From Lutjanus erythropterus (lineage: Eukaryota > Chordata > Actinopteri > Lutjaniformes > Lutjanidae): a stretch of 64,000 bases of DNA. Where the stretch lies: positions 34,840,768-34,904,767 of the forward strand of contig CM034607.1 of NCBI GenBank assembly GCA_020091685.1. The letters are read 5' to 3'. Made by a program: the position numbers and the translations under genes. The notes under the pieces were generated by a model. It was not told the DNA's origin. It was given only the letters and a program-made list of their open reading frames with translations, and ran no database searches. Below, one piece after another: positions 1 through 12,697 of the stretch (position 1 is the first letter of the stretch; each line of letters opens with the position of its first letter).

Positions 1-2188
1 GCGCACAGTTACTTCACTTTCTTCTTTGTTTAACTGAAACTTCTGGCACAATCAATCATTGATTTGTTGAATGAAACTACTGAGTGTTTGTGTGTGATTT
101 TAGATTTTAGGTTTTAGGTTTTAGATGGTGGGAGCATGTAAGAGAAGAGGCCCCGGGTGGAGCCCTGGGAAACCCCCAGTTCTGCTCAGATCTGTAAATA
201 CCTACAGACACAAAGTAGTCCCTGTCCTTCAAGTAGGATTCACACCAGTTCAGTATGTATTATATGTTTTAACAGGTAACTATTACATGGCTTTTTAAAT
301 AATCAATTCTGATTCAGTAATCGCATTGTAAGTTCTGGTCTGTTATTTCTGTATAGACCAACGTTGCTATGGACACAGCTCTGATTAGAGTTATTGTTAT
401 ATCACTAAAATAATTTTAATCAATTGATTTTGATGTAACAAGAAGGATAATGTGCAGTAATCAGGCCATTATTGCAAAATAAACGATAAAATCATTTTAA
501 AATAATATTTTGTGTCACATAAATGTGGCAAATAGTTATATAACCATGTAATAAGCAGGATAATGTTATTGTGAATCAAATTCTGGATGATGTTGCATAC
601 TGTCTTGTTTTACTTAGTGACCACATCAGAATACATTTTAAAGTTTAAACTCATGAGACGACCCAGTAGAGTTACATGTCTGATAGTTTTTGCAGACAAT
701 AATGTACATATTAAATTTTTAGTTAAGAAGGACAAACTTTATGTATAATCGATATCAGAGATGGTTGAGACACATCTGGTAGAAATTATACAATTAATGA
801 AGTAGTTGAAAATATAAAGTTTACCAGTAGGGTGTGTATCTCACTGACTGAGACCGATTCGACACGTATCACGCACGCTGTTCAACGATACGATATGTCT
901 TATAATTCAGCTCTGTCACAATACGATACGATTTGATGCAATACAAGACAATGCAATGTATGAGTCTTTACATTTTGATTCAGTTGATGCTACATTTGTA
1001 GAGTGATTTGAGACTCTGAAAGACATCCTGATAGTTTTACTAAATATAATAACAGTAGAGACAGAGAGAAGGAGACATTACAGTGGTGTTAACATCTTAT
1101 TATGAGTCTCGTATAAATGAGATCCTGTAGCCTGAATGAGAAACTGTGAGCAAACTTTAAAACTGTTTAAAATATCAGTATTTCTGCAGTGAGACGATGT
1201 GCTGCTCTGTTTCATATGAAGAGTGCTGTGGTTTGGATCAGTGTGGAGGAACAGTGATGCTCTGTGTTTCCTGCTCTCACAGTCACATGACGTCTCTGTG
1301 GATCAGACTCGTGTCTCTGTTCTCTGCTGTCTCACACGTTTTACATTAATAATTTACAGCAGAGAGTAAATTAAAAATGATTTTGTAGAAATCTAACAAA
1401 GTTGACAGAAACAACTTTAAAGCACGTTTACAGCTGTGTTATCAGGAGGTGTTGTTGGTTTTAAATTTTGAAGGCTTTTAACACATTTTTAAATTGTTCA
1501 AAGTTGTTAAATCTTGTCAGGGACGAGGATTTCAGAGCAAGTTCAGAAAATAAAAACTTAAAGCAAACCAAAACATTTCATGAATGACATATATTTCATA
1601 AATATATATTGATCCTTAAAGAACACGTTTTCATGACAAAAGTGGAATTAGATTGTTGATACTGATCATTTCTAAAGGTTTGTCTTTTGATCAGGCTTCC
1701 CAAAAAAGCTCATCTAATGTCCTGCAGGTCTGTTGGATAAATTATATTTATTTATGTTGTTATTTAAAACAGCATCAAACTCACCGCAGGTCACCGTCAG
1801 TCTCGTCCAGAGCAGAACAAAAACTGCAAATGAATACATTTTAAACACAGAAGACCTCCATGTGTCTTAAACTCAGGTGTGGTTGGTTTGTGAGTGGCAG
1901 GTCGTCTCCTTCCTGTTTCTCTCCACATATGATTAATAAATACATCATGTACTGTTTGGTTGTCTGCAACCAAAGCCTCAACTCAAATGTGATTGGTCCT
2001 ATTCGAACTACAAACGGAAACCAGAACACCTCTGGTACCAAAGTCCTGTCTCTTGCCTACAGACTCTGAATCATATGGAGATATCAGTTTACAGACTTTT
2101 ATTCTCCGCTCTGTGTTAAATAATGTTGTGTTGTTCCTTTGCTGTTTGTCTTCATCATCCGTCTCACCGCTCTGCCTCCGTCCTGCAG
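1..2188. other. Non-coding flank upstream of the ATAD2-type exon
   Basis: No exon with convincing protein similarity was seen on either strand. The DNA is AT-rich. A stretch at about 840-975 carries repeated ACGATACGAT-like words and resembles a decayed interspersed repeat. The left part could be an intron of the ATAD2-type gene, but no neighbouring exon was found to prove it. Confidence 0.4.
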
Positions 2189-2372
2189 GAGTGCAGTCAA
2201 ACAGCCGACGTCCCACCGTCCCAGGATGCTCCTGGCGGGTCGTCCTGGTGCCGGTCAGACCTCTCACCTGGCTCCTGCCGTTCTGCACGCTCTGGAGCGT
2301 TTCACCGTCCACAGCCTGGACTCCGCTGTGCTGTTTGCAGTCAGCAACACTTCAGAGGAGGCCTGCGCCCAG
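2189..2372 (+). CDS. Single exon of an ATAD2/ATAD2B-type AAA+ bromodomain protein
   Basis: The exon is bounded by CTGCAG| and |GTGACT and reads 61 codons plus one base, phase 2 in and phase 0 out. The reading contains PRMLLAGRPGAGQTSHLAPA followed by LHALERFTVHSLD and EEACAQ. This matches the second, degenerate AAA+ module of ATAD2/ATAD2B, where the Walker-A-like loop reads GxPGxGQxSHLAPA instead of a canonical GKT/S. ATAD2 proteins are nuclear AAA+ ATPases with a bromodomain that act on acetylated chromatin. Neither the preceding nor the following ATAD2 exon could be found within several kb. This is therefore a lone exon of a gene with very long introns, or an orphan from a broken duplicate. 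The reading frame itself is intact. The family call is from remembered family sequence, not a search. Confidence 0.72.
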
Positions 2373-2967
2373 GTGACTGACGCAGACTGATGTTGACTTC
2401 AAGCTTCATTATAAATTAGTTGATCAGCTGAGATCAGACAGGAAGTTTGTTGGTGGCGAGTGGAGATTTCAGTTAAGTTACATCAGAGAAAAGTAGAAAC
2501 AGTTCAATTTAAATAGTGGAGACCTGCACTCTTCTCTGATAGAGGATGAGGTTTAGGATTAGACCAGATTTCACTCTACTGTACTGTAGTGACATCTGGT
2601 GGTGATGACAGGAAACTGCAGATGTTTTTTCAACGATGCTCTGAGCAGCTCTGCTTTTCTTCTTCTTCTTTATCTCAGGAAATCTGCCTTCCTATGCATG
2701 AAAATAAACTTTGCTCATTAAGTCCAGTCCTGGGCCAAACAGTCCTGATGATGACGTCACAGCACCTGCCTAAAGTTTAAAACTTTGAAAGAAAAAATCA
2801 TGACAAAATCAGCCACACATGCTGCACTTTGACAGCTTTGACCAAAGTACATTTAGATGTTTCAAGTTATGAAGAATTAAGAAGCCAATCACTCTGTTTT
2901 TCTCAAAAACTATAAAACTGAAACTGTCCTGATGGGTGCTGGAAATCCTTGAAAACGCTTGAATTTT

Positions 2968-3140
2968 CATATTCAGTTTACTGTCAGAGAGGAGAAAAGA
3001 AACCAGGAAATATTCACACTGAAGAAGCTGAAATCAGAGTTTTATTAAAAATGACTCAAACTGATTAATCAAATATCAAAATAGTTGGTAATTAATTCAA
3101 TGAATATTTCATAATCAATTCACTGATTGATTACTACACC
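2968..3140 (+). repeat. Fragment of the GGGCTGCAACTAAT MITE family
   Basis: The internal signature (CAGTTTACTGTCAGAGAGGA, then AAACCAGGAAATATTCACA and GACTCAAACTGATTAATC) matches the inner part and 3' half of the fuller copies at 15.8, 36.9 and 61.1 kb. The 5' half is missing. Confidence 0.65.
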
Positions 3141-5303
3141 TCAGTGATAAAACACACAGCTATTAACTATTATTATATTAACTATTTAAACATTTACAAG
3201 TAGAGGCCAGCAAGTTTTCCAGCAGGTAAAGCAGCTTATATGACACTGTACTGTATTTTGTTCACTTTGTCTCATGGTTTGTCCTCTGAAGGACACTACA
3301 GGACATTTATCACATTTTGTCTACTGGACGGACACTCAAGAGGACACAGTGTTTGGTACATATAAATTATATTTTTGTTGATTGGCCTGTAGGAACATTT
3401 ATCCATCTAGACTGTTTTGTCTGTAGAGTCTGCCTTCTTTTCAATACGAGACTAAAAGGTCCTCTGCTTGTGGCGCTAAAGTGCCAGAAAATACATCTGA
3501 AAACTCAAGAGCAGTGTCACTTTTCACAAATCATCACCCTGTTATTCAAGATAATCCACAGAGTTGTGAGCAGTTTCACAGGAAACTACTTTATTAGTAG
3601 AAAGAAAGTATTTCTGGTATTTTTCTGCAGAAAAGTTGTTCCTATGTGAAACTGCTGTATGAGTCCTCCAGGATTTCGCAGGTTTTTTGGGACCGTTGTG
3701 GCCTGATTTCATGGCAGCTTTGAAATCTGCAAGGCATGTTGCAGTATTTTTTGGCAATGAACTGAGGAGCCACGTGAAAGTTTTTAATTAATTAATTCAA
3801 AATCAAAGGCAACTTGCTGCAGAGTGCTGAGTGCTCTCAGTAATCTTACCAAAGAGGAACAGGATTATGAAACATTTTACAAAATGTTAACTGAAGGGAA
3901 ACAACGATGATGGGTCACATTTTTAGAAAAGAAGCAGAGTTTGGACAAACTTGGAGGGTTGAACAGAAATCCTGGGATTGGCTGAATTTACTCAAACAGT
4001 TGCAACATGCAGCTTCCTGGAGGGTCTGGATTTACTGAGTAACGGTCAAAATTTATGGAAAGAGATGTTGCTGTTGAGTTGTTGATTTTTGGGGTGAACA
4101 GTCCCTGTCATAAAGACATTTTCCAGTGTAAAAAGTGTTTCAGTCTCATTGTTCTGAACTTTAACATCTGTCTCTGCCACAGCTGTCTGTTGTTCACGTG
4201 GAGGCTGTGACGCCCGGACAGATGCAGGAGAGTCACAGCTGCTGCCTCAGTTAAGATTTCTTCCCTAGAAAACTATCATGCTAACCAAAGACTTCAGTTC
4301 AACCATGAATCCATAGTTCTCTGATTTATTGATTTTGTGTAAATCATTCAGACAGACAGCAGACAACCAATCAAGTTGTAGCAAAGAAACAATAAAAAAA
4401 AAAAAATTTTACTGTCTTTCCTGAATCATTGGCACATGGAGTCACAGCAGATTATTACTAACTTGAACTAATCTGAACTTTTAGACCAAGCACAAATATC
4501 AGATGTTTGTCACTGCAGTCTTACAATCCATATTCATGTTGAGCCAATAAATCCTGACATTAAACACGCTTATGAGTTAAAGTGACTTTTGTAGAAATAA
4601 TACTTTTTTTTTCTTTTGACTTTTTACTAAACAACTGACTTTTAATTCACCACATTTCAGCAACACACAGTGAGAAACCACTTTATGTGCTGTGGCTCGT
4701 GAAATGAATAATATCCTGTTACTCTTAAGGTGTTTCATGATTTACATCCCAATGTACACATTTGCACTAAAATAACAAACTGTTAATTCTCAAGTGAAGC
4801 AAACATATGATGATCTTATAGAATATGAAGTTGCTGTAGATTTAGCTCTTTGACAGGAGGGCTGGGAGATGTGGACAAAATCAAATGTCTTTATATTTCT
4901 TGACTAGGTGACAAATTTGGCACCAGTCAAATGAACACAATGAACACAGTAAGATTTCTGATCAATAACTATCAGTAAAGTGGATGTGATGAGTTAAGTG
5001 GTTAAAGGCAGATAATAGAACAGAATAGATCACAACAGACAGATTTCACTCTGCTGTAATGTCGCTTTAAAAGCAGGAAACATCTCTGCCATATCACAAT
5101 AACATTGATATTCTGCCCAGCCCTTCTGTCTCTACTTTCTACAGGAGCTGAAGAAATACATTTCATCAAAACCCAGAAAAATAATAGGAGCACATCTGAT
5201 TAACAAAGACAATATTTCAAGAGTAATACAAGTACAAACTGTATTTAGGAAGCTTTTAAGTTTGTTAATGTCAATTTGATTTAAAACAAAATCCAGGTGA
5301 AGG

Positions 5304-5304
<1 letters not shown>

Positions 5305-5347
<43 letters not shown>
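5305..5347. repeat. (TG)n microsatellite
   Basis: An uninterrupted run of about 21 TG units in non-coding DNA. Confidence 0.95.
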
Positions 5348-5348
<1 letters not shown>

Positions 5349-7744
5349 TCATTCTTGAGAATTGGGACAAGACTGTATTTTAAATGGGTTTTATATTTTC
5401 TATACATTTGAAAATGTCAAACTCTCAGCTGTTAAACAGCCCGACCTTTTCCCAGTCATAATGAGCGGTCATTTTATTTTTTTAAAGTCGATCAGAGTTT
5501 TCTTAAAGAGAATTAAAATACACATTTTTAAACCATAACTCTTATTTAGCTTTGATTTAGAAAGGTCACAGACATGACATGTTATTGTTGAGTCTCATCT
5601 GATAACACTATTATTAAATGAATTTGTCTAAAAGTTCACAAGTGTTAGAGACTTTTTTTAAACCAGGAAGTCAGACAGGTCAGGGGTCCTTAGGGTACAG
5701 CTGACCCAATTACTGCCTGATAAAATCAAAAATGTTTTTGTAAATCTGGGATGCAACTTTAAAGGATCAACATCATTTTGAAACAAATATTTTTACACCT
5801 ATGGCATCAGCAGATGTTGTTAGATAGAGAGTTTAAGGATTTTAAAAATGTTTTTAGGCACAGAGCAAGTTTAGGAATAAACGTGATTTGTCCCAATTCT
5901 CAAGAAATTGATGACATGAAAATAATTTCTTCCACTAAATGAGATTTGAGCTTTAAAGCTTTTGTCACATTAACAGCTTATAAAATGTTTAAAAATATCA
6001 ATGAAAACATATACACAACAGAGAAATGAACAAATAAAAGCAAAAATAACATTTATCACACACTTGCTGCTTCTTAATCCTGGTTTAGATGATAATTCCA
6101 GTGTATAGAAATTCTGTCCTGTTTACAATAAATCACCTTCTGAACTAAGTGCTTCAAATTTCTAAAGTTTCTCTCCATTTTTTCTGTTCTTAAGCAGCTG
6201 TTCTACTTTCATAGACGTTTGAATCTCCTCAAGTTACATAACCCATAAAAGATTAAATTCAATTTTAGGCAGATTCACTCTGACCGTAATAAAAGCAAAC
6301 TGTTCTTCAGAATTGCACTTTCACCTTCATTTTTTAAAGCATCTCTTGTGATGCTTGTTTTCTTCTTCTTTTAATTAATTTTTATCCGCACCCTCTGTAA
6401 TGGGATGTTTTTCTATACTAAGAAATTATCTTCAGATTTTAAATCTGAATCTTCACCACCAACACCTGCGATCTCTGAACTAACTGACTGTTGCTATAGA
6501 TGCAGTTCTGATCACAGACTCTGGAGGAGCCATGAAATCAGTCTGGAAACAACAAAATCCTTTCTAAATCAATATTTTGTATCAAATGATAAATTTTCAG
6601 GGTTTATTTTACAATAATTGTTTGCTCTCTGCATGTTAGCCCTGAACCGTTTGTCTTCATAGCTACACAGAGCCACATGAGACCATGTTGATGCTCCTGT
6701 AGTTTCCTGTGGGTTCACTTCTAAAACATTACAATCACACAACAGTGGGATTTTTTAAATGGTTTGTTAGATGGTCAAACATTTTTCTCAAACTGGCTCA
6801 GGAAGAATTTTGGAACACAAAAAGATTTGCCTTAAACCCTGAAGAGGTAATGGAGACTTTTGAGCTTCCATGTTCTTTGTTCTTGATGTTGATTTCAATT
6901 TCAATTTTTATCCTGTAGAAAATGTATCAGCAGAATGAGTCCTGATGTCCTCTGATGGACTTCAGACCTGTGCGTCTCCTTTAACCTCCTCCAGGAGACT
7001 TTGGGACTCGGGGTGGGGTTTTTGGAGTCGCTGCAGAGATAAACAGAGGTGTTATTTCATATAAACAGTAAATACTACAAACATGGCTGCCTCTGCTCTT
7101 GTCTTTTCATGTGATTTCTATTTCTGGTGATGCATTTTAGTTTCCTAAAAGGCCCAAATTATGGAAAGAACATACAATATTTTCTCCACATCTGCACAGA
7201 GGCTGGTTTGATTCAGCTGGGTACCTCTGCTGATGTCATAGCGCTCTCCTGCAGTTACCTAAATATGCCGTGTTAATCAGTGCTATGTTCAAACGCTGAC
7301 AAAGACACTTACCGTCAGCACCAACGCCAGAGTCACTACTGTTCTGCCGCATCTGCCGACCCTTCAAATGGAGAGAAAATTAATTTAGTACATGTATCTA
7401 TGCAGTGTCTGTGAGAAAATGCATTATTTATTTAGAATTATACATTATATATTCTATTTTTTTTGGGGGTGGGGGGTTAACCATGCAGTTACCATCAGGG
7501 CTGTGCCAGCGTCACAGGACATTTTTATGTTATAAATAAATAAATAAATAAATAAATAATAATAATAACAACAACAACAATAATAATAATCCATGTGACG
7601 ACATATCAGTTTTACACAGAACAAACTATTATTGATCTTCCTATGACACCATGACTACAGCACCTCTTAACTTCAGCATCATCTCCTGTTTGAAACAAAA
7701 CAGACAGGAAACACTTACCCTTCATGAGACCTATTCTTCAGCTG

Positions 7745-7745
<1 letters not shown>

Positions 7746-7781
<36 letters not shown>
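7746..7781. repeat. (CA)n microsatellite
   Basis: Eighteen CA units, just upstream (in transcript sense, downstream) of small MHC tail exon candidates. With the GT run at 8021-8080 it forms a complementary pair around the 17-nt exon candidate. Confidence 0.95.
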
Positions 7782-7785
<4 letters not shown>

Positions 7786-8017
7786 TAGGGCCAATCTGCT
7801 ACAATCTGTTCATGTTTATTTTTTAACAAGAAAATTTACAATAGAATCTATAGCAGAGAAATAAGGAACTTACCTCAAGAAATGGTTGATCTGTTAAAGA
7901 AAGAAAGAGGTTAAAACACACAAAATAAAACCAAAATATCCATTTTTATCCAGTTAAGGTTGCAGTTTTTGTTTTCTCTGCCAGGTTTAAGTCTGGAGGA
8001 GTTAATGCAATCTGTCG

Positions 8018-8020
<3 letters not shown>

Positions 8021-8080
<60 letters not shown>
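8021..8080. repeat. (GT)n microsatellite
   Basis: Thirty GT units without interruption. Confidence 0.95.
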
Positions 8081-8082
<2 letters not shown>

Positions 8083-10105
8083 AACATCTGGAGCTTCTTC
8101 ACAGATAATCTGACATATTACTGGACTCATCAACCTAAAATCTTTTCTGCACATTTATGACTGGATGCTCAGGACCTCTTTAACCCAAACTATCATTAGG
8201 AGCAGTGGTCAGCGCTCAGACGTGGAGCTGGGACGATACTCTTACCTCCTGATTTGAGACGATCATGACACTTGAGTGTCGATTCCGTATGTATTGTGAT
8301 TCTACAAGTAACAGTGATTCAATATGACAACTTATTGCAATTTTTTGTTTGCTTTTTTCCAACACTAAATGGTGAAAAAGTTGAATCACACTTCTGAAAC
8401 TGCATATCAGATTCATATTTCCACAAACACCACAAATCACATGCCAGTCAGTCTTTCTGAGTTTTATTTCAGCAGCATCATCACTATACTGCATATAAAA
8501 ACAGTTAATTAAATACTTTAGATAATTAATTTAATTAATTAAATAAGATGTTCAGTCAAAATGAACAGAGTCCCTGAAAACTGCACACACATGATGAGCT
8601 CTTAAATTAACACCTTCATTTATAAAACTGAACTGAAAATTTTTGACCCTTTGAGGTTGCTATAGCTGGTCAGTGTGCAGGACTGAAGCTAGATTAGCAG
8701 AATGAGTTAACAATGTGTCAGCTGTTAGTTTGTTATTGATCAGAGGATCAAATCAGATCAGATCAAATCTGTTCCTAGGGGATTATATAAGGGGATTTTG
8801 GGGTGAACTGTCCCTTTAAGGTGGACCAGACCAGTTTTTCTTATTTTAGTCACAAGCCAAACCTCTGACTTTTGTATAATGCAGGTGTTAAAATGAAAAT
8901 ATACATTGTGGGTGTTTGGGTTTATAGTAGCTTTCAGTGAGTCAACAGAGATACTTCACGAGCCATTACTGAGCCATTACTGGAGCCATTACTGGAGCTG
9001 GTGTCAGACCCACTTCCTCCTGTGAACGAAGAAAATCCATTTAATTACTGAAAAAGCAACTTCACAGGAGGGAAGAGAAATGAAAGGATCGGCACTGGAT
9101 TAGTTTCATAACTTGAGCAATGAACTTCTTAAGACTTTAAGAGAAAAAGTGTACTTACCTGCTTTCTCCTGTAAAGAAAGACAAAACAATGTTAATATGT
9201 GTTATTGATCATGAAGTAGACTAGAGCGGTGTGGAACTGTGATTTTTATTATCTAAGAGACTGTGGATTCAGTCAACATTGCTGAAGGAATTAAAGACAA
9301 GAAACACTTTTGCCATATAATGATTGACAGGACTGATATTCACGCTGACCTCTGAACGCACTCATGACATCCATCATAAAATAATAAGAGACCTTTGCAC
9401 CTGATAACCAACATTATACAACATGTATCACTAACAGGCAGAGACTGAAGGAGACAGGAGGCATCTTTCATACATGATTCAGGTCTTACTACTGTGGGTC
9501 GCTGTCACATCCTTTTTTAATCTGACAGTACACAAAGTTAAACATGAATATATCTGTTATTCAGGGAATACCTGCACTAAAGTGCTAATGTGTTACCACT
9601 GTCATGAAAGGATTTAAATAAATACATACATGGCTTATACATTAATTATCTGATTGCTTCCTGAGCATTTAAAATCATTCTCAAGTCACATATCTACAAT
9701 CATAAAATCCACTGGTTGCTACATTTGCTTTCAGCAAATACACAAAGTAGCTAGCAAGCTATCGTTGATGTGTGTTGTAAAAGTAACATCACACTAGAGG
9801 AGTGCTGCTGCACTGAAATCATCACGGCTGTGATTATGTCACAGGCTTGTCACAGGTGATATTGCTTTAATGACACACCACATCTTTCTCATCAATATCA
9901 AGTACTCTGTAACTGACTACTGTATTACAGTATTACTTGTCATGGGATAATTATAAACTAATGATTTTGACACATACATGTTGGTAAAACATTGCTATGA
10001 AGCTTATATACCAAACCAATATTAAATTAACCTCCTTGAGCACAGCACTTTCTAACTGTTTGATGTATTTCTCTAGAGAATATAAAACAAAACATACTGC
10101 ACTAC

Positions 10106-10195
10106 CAAATATGCGCTTCCTAAACACGAACAATGAGCACGACGATGGCCAAGACCACGAGCACACATAACACCCACCAATGATGGGTCCAAGTT
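10106..10195 (-). pseudogene. MHC class I transmembrane exon
   Basis: After a CTGTAG acceptor the exon encodes LGPIIGG. One base further on, in the next frame, it encodes a hydrophobic run (VLCVLVVLAIVVLI) ending in basic FRKRIFG. This is the usual class I connecting peptide, membrane helix and stop-transfer residues. One G of a four-G run appears lost near 10174. Confidence 0.65.
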
Positions 10196-10584
10196 CTACA
10201 GAGTCACGAAGTACGTAATCAAAACAGACAAAAATGACCACATTAGTTTTATGTTCAGTTCACTTTCAGCATCATTTCTGTTGTTTCACCTCACCACAGC
10301 GTTGACACGTTATGAAAATTGATGTTAAGTGATAAGAACGCTGCAGTTTTATTACATTAAAATACAAAGAATTTAGTTCTGTGGGTGAAAATCAGAAAAC
10401 AGACAGAGTTCAAGTCCTCTGAGGAGACTGTGTCGCTTCTTACTTGTGAATAGGGTTGGAGGATATGAACCACACACGGCAGAAACAGATTTAGATCTTT
10501 ATACTGTTGATACCATGAGAGAAGATTTTGGCCACATCGCCTCCCCTACTTGCAAATAGTGTCTCTCCTTGCTTTGTGTGTCTC

Positions 10585-10860
10585 TTAGATGGGTTATTTT
10601 AACAATGTATTCTGATACAGTTAACAGTTACCTGTTAAAAATGTAATGTAACTATTACTTTCATTACTTTTGGATTACCACAGTATAAAACATGGTGAAA
10701 TTGTTTAGCTTGATATTTGTTTTTAGTGCAGCAACTAATGATTATTTTCATCATCGATTAACTATTTCTCCATGAACCAATTAGTTGTTTGGTTCATAAA
10801 ATGGACCAAACCATCTTCAACGAGGGGAAATGTTTTAGAGAAATTCTAAATTATATAAAC
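10585..10860 (+). repeat. Composite repeat: ATTCTGATACAG block plus MITE start
   Basis: A block containing ATTCTGATACAG, TTACCTGTT and GGATTACCACAGTATAAAA is followed directly by GCAGCAACTAATGATTATTT, the 5' end of the MITE family, then truncated. The same block-MITE junction recurs at 36.7 kb and, inverted, at 39.2 kb. Confidence 0.6.
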
Positions 10861-10976
10861 TGAATGAATAACCAATAGAACGAAGGAAGTTAAAATAAAT
10901 CTGAATTTTCCTCTTGTGGTTTAAGACATATTCAACTGTGGCAAATGAGAAAAAAAGACAGAGGAAAAGTTTCTAC

Positions 10977-11265
10977 CCCATTCCTGCTCAACATGTACGC
11001 CGGATGCGAGGTGCTTCACTTCACAGGTGTATTTGTATTTGGACCAGTCCTTCTTCAAAATCTCCACACGGTCTAGTCTCTGGAAGGTGTCGTCATGATT
11101 TGGTCGAACGCCTGAACTTTGCACTCGTCAGCTCGAGTCAGAACGCGCCGTCCCTTTTGATGTTCACGACGATGTCTTTTGGGTAGAAACCTGTGGCCAG
11201 GCACTTCAAGACGATGTTCGTCTCAACTTTGGCATTTCCTGCATACAAGAAGATCTCAGGTGGAA
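10977..11265 (-). pseudogene. MHC class I alpha3 (Ig C1-set) exon with frame breaks
   Basis: After a CTCAG acceptor the frame reads [17 protein letters not shown], then [20 protein letters not shown], the B-strand Cys and FYP motif of a C1-set Ig domain. After a frame change near 11146 comes a short piece. After another near 11103 comes PNHDDTFQRLDRVEILKKDW and YTCEVKHLASG, with the F-strand YxCxVxH motif. The domain contacts beta2-microglobulin and CD8. The donor GTAGAA is weak, so the exact end is uncertain. Confidence 0.78.
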
Positions 11266-11319
11266 CTGAGAGAAACCAAAAACTTACTTCATCATGATTC
11301 AAAATTAATGGTTTTTTTA

Positions 11320-11520
11320 AATCATTTTAATAAGTTGTTTAATCTAGGACTGCAATGTCTATAAAATGTCAGAAAATATTGAAGCATTATGTCGTTTTTT
11401 ATTCCAAAACTCAAAGATTTTTAATAATTAGAGAAAAGCAAGACTCCATATTTGAAGGGTTAAAAACAGAATTTTACTTTAATAATTAATCAATTTTTAA
11501 ATTTGTTACTAGTTTATAGT
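11320..11520 (+). repeat. Degenerate MITE-like copy
   Basis: Words such as AAAATGTCAGAAAAT, CCAAAACTCAAAGAT and AATAATTAATCAATTT align in order with the MITE family, but identity is low. An old copy or related subfamily. Confidence 0.4.
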
Positions 11521-11995
11521 GGTGAGATTTACTAACCCGACATGGCATTTTACATTAGCGAAGAGCGGCAGTCCTTGTTGTTGAGCCCTTAATATGTGAC
11601 CAGTGTCACCACACATATGATGCTGTTTATGGTTGTTCTGATCCTGATACGGTACTGAAATGTCTGTTGCAGCCTAAAATCTGCAAACTATCTGACTGTA
11701 TGATATGACATCATTTATTAACCCTGCAATGGGACCCTGCTACTTCTCAGCAGCATCCTGCATGCCTTTTCTTTATTTATGCATCAGTATGGCACTCAGT
11801 ATCAGCCGATATGCAAAGTCCATGTATCACAACGATTAGTTTCATATTTTAACAATGTACACAGGACTAATTATTATTATTAGACATGTACCAATCAGCT
11901 GTTTTCAGTTCCAATTCAATTGCAATATCTGAATTTGAGTATCTAGCTACTTCTATTGACCATAGTAATAATACAGAAATGTCCTTCAGTCATAC

Positions 11996-12292
11996 GTATT
12001 TCGCACTGCTGTCTTCTTTCAGCTGTAACTCCTCGAACCCACAAACTTGTTCAACCACTCCAGACACTCGTTCTCCAGGTAGCCTTTGGTGTACTCTTTC
12101 AGGACCTGGACCTCGTCCCACTTCCTTTGGTCTCTTTTGCTCAGCTGGGGCGACCCAGACTGAGTGGGCGTCGTCGAGACAGGAAGTCGTTCCCATCATA
12201 GCTGTACATGTCCTTGTTTCTGAGAAATGTAAATGTGCCGTCCGACTCGACTTCACCCTCACATCCGTGCATCCACTGAAGAACATGGACGT
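11996..12292 (-). pseudogene. MHC class I alpha2 exon, about three frame breaks
   Basis: The exon opens [19 protein letters not shown], then [30 protein letters not shown] follows in another frame, [20 protein letters not shown] and [10 protein letters not shown] in a third, and EELQLKED in a fourth. The first conserved alpha2 cysteine (HGCEGE) and the second (NECLEW) are both present. Indels lie near 12178, 12126 and 12036. Confidence 0.8.
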
Positions 12293-12429
12293 CTGAAACC
12301 AAAGGAGAGGGCAGGGTGGAAAGAAAATGACAAACTACAAAGACATGGATAAATACGGACAAGATGATAATATTTATGGTTTTAATTCATCAAAAACAGT
12401 CCAGGTCTTTGACATTTCATGAATCTTAC

Positions 12430-12697
12430 CGTGTCATTCTGTCTCATTCGCTTCATCAGAATGTCGATGTTGACTTTGAACCACCGCTGCTTGCTCCGGG
12501 ACTGTGTGCCTTTTGCCAATAATCTGCAGACAGTTTGTCTTCCATCCATTTCTGTTTGGGAACTTTCACCTGTCTCTCACTGTCAAAGTAGTCGATCATC
12601 TTGCCGTCCAGCAGACCCATGGCTGTGAACTCATGGATGCCCGGGAGTTCGACAGGTTTGGAGAGGGCCGTGTAGATGTAAGTGAGCGAATGCTTCT
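12430..12697 (-). pseudogene. MHC class I alpha1 exon, one frame break
   Basis: After a TTAG acceptor the frame reads [47 protein letters not shown] and DYWQK. Near 12511-12514 the run of four T on the plus strand is one short. In the next frame the expected class I end [26 protein letters not shown] continues to a GTAAG donor. The conserved peptide-groove strand and helix of a Z-type alpha1 domain are therefore all present but split by one lost base. Confidence 0.8.

Larger units (their letters stand above)
2373..6999. other. Non-coding DNA with transposon fragments
   Basis: No recognisable gene. The stretch holds a MITE fragment (about 2968-3140), an old interspersed-repeat fragment at about 3640-3775, a TG microsatellite at 5305-5347 and A/T-rich tracts. 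A TTTATT at 6603-6608 reads AATAAA on the minus strand and could serve the MHC class I transcript ending near here. Confidence 0.4.
7000..9168 (-). other. Candidate short cytoplasmic-tail exons of the MHC class I gene
   Basis: Several tiny exon-like blocks have good AG and GTAAG borders on the minus strand: 9159-9168 (10 nt), a block ending near 9013 with serine/asparagine codons (GSGSDTSSSNG, including a 15-base near-repeat), 7874-7890 (17 nt), about 7715-7737 (23 nt), about 7317-7365 (QNSSDSGVGAD-like) and a terminal block starting near 7033. Ser-rich DSGxD-type tails are usual in fish class I. Because the upstream frame is damaged, phases cannot be verified, and which blocks are spliced together is unknown. 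Confidence 0.4.

Noticed and set aside
4160-4255. Exon-like block after a CCACAG acceptor
   Set aside because: Frames are short, no donor or homology to ATAD2, and the only long reading ends after 23 codons.
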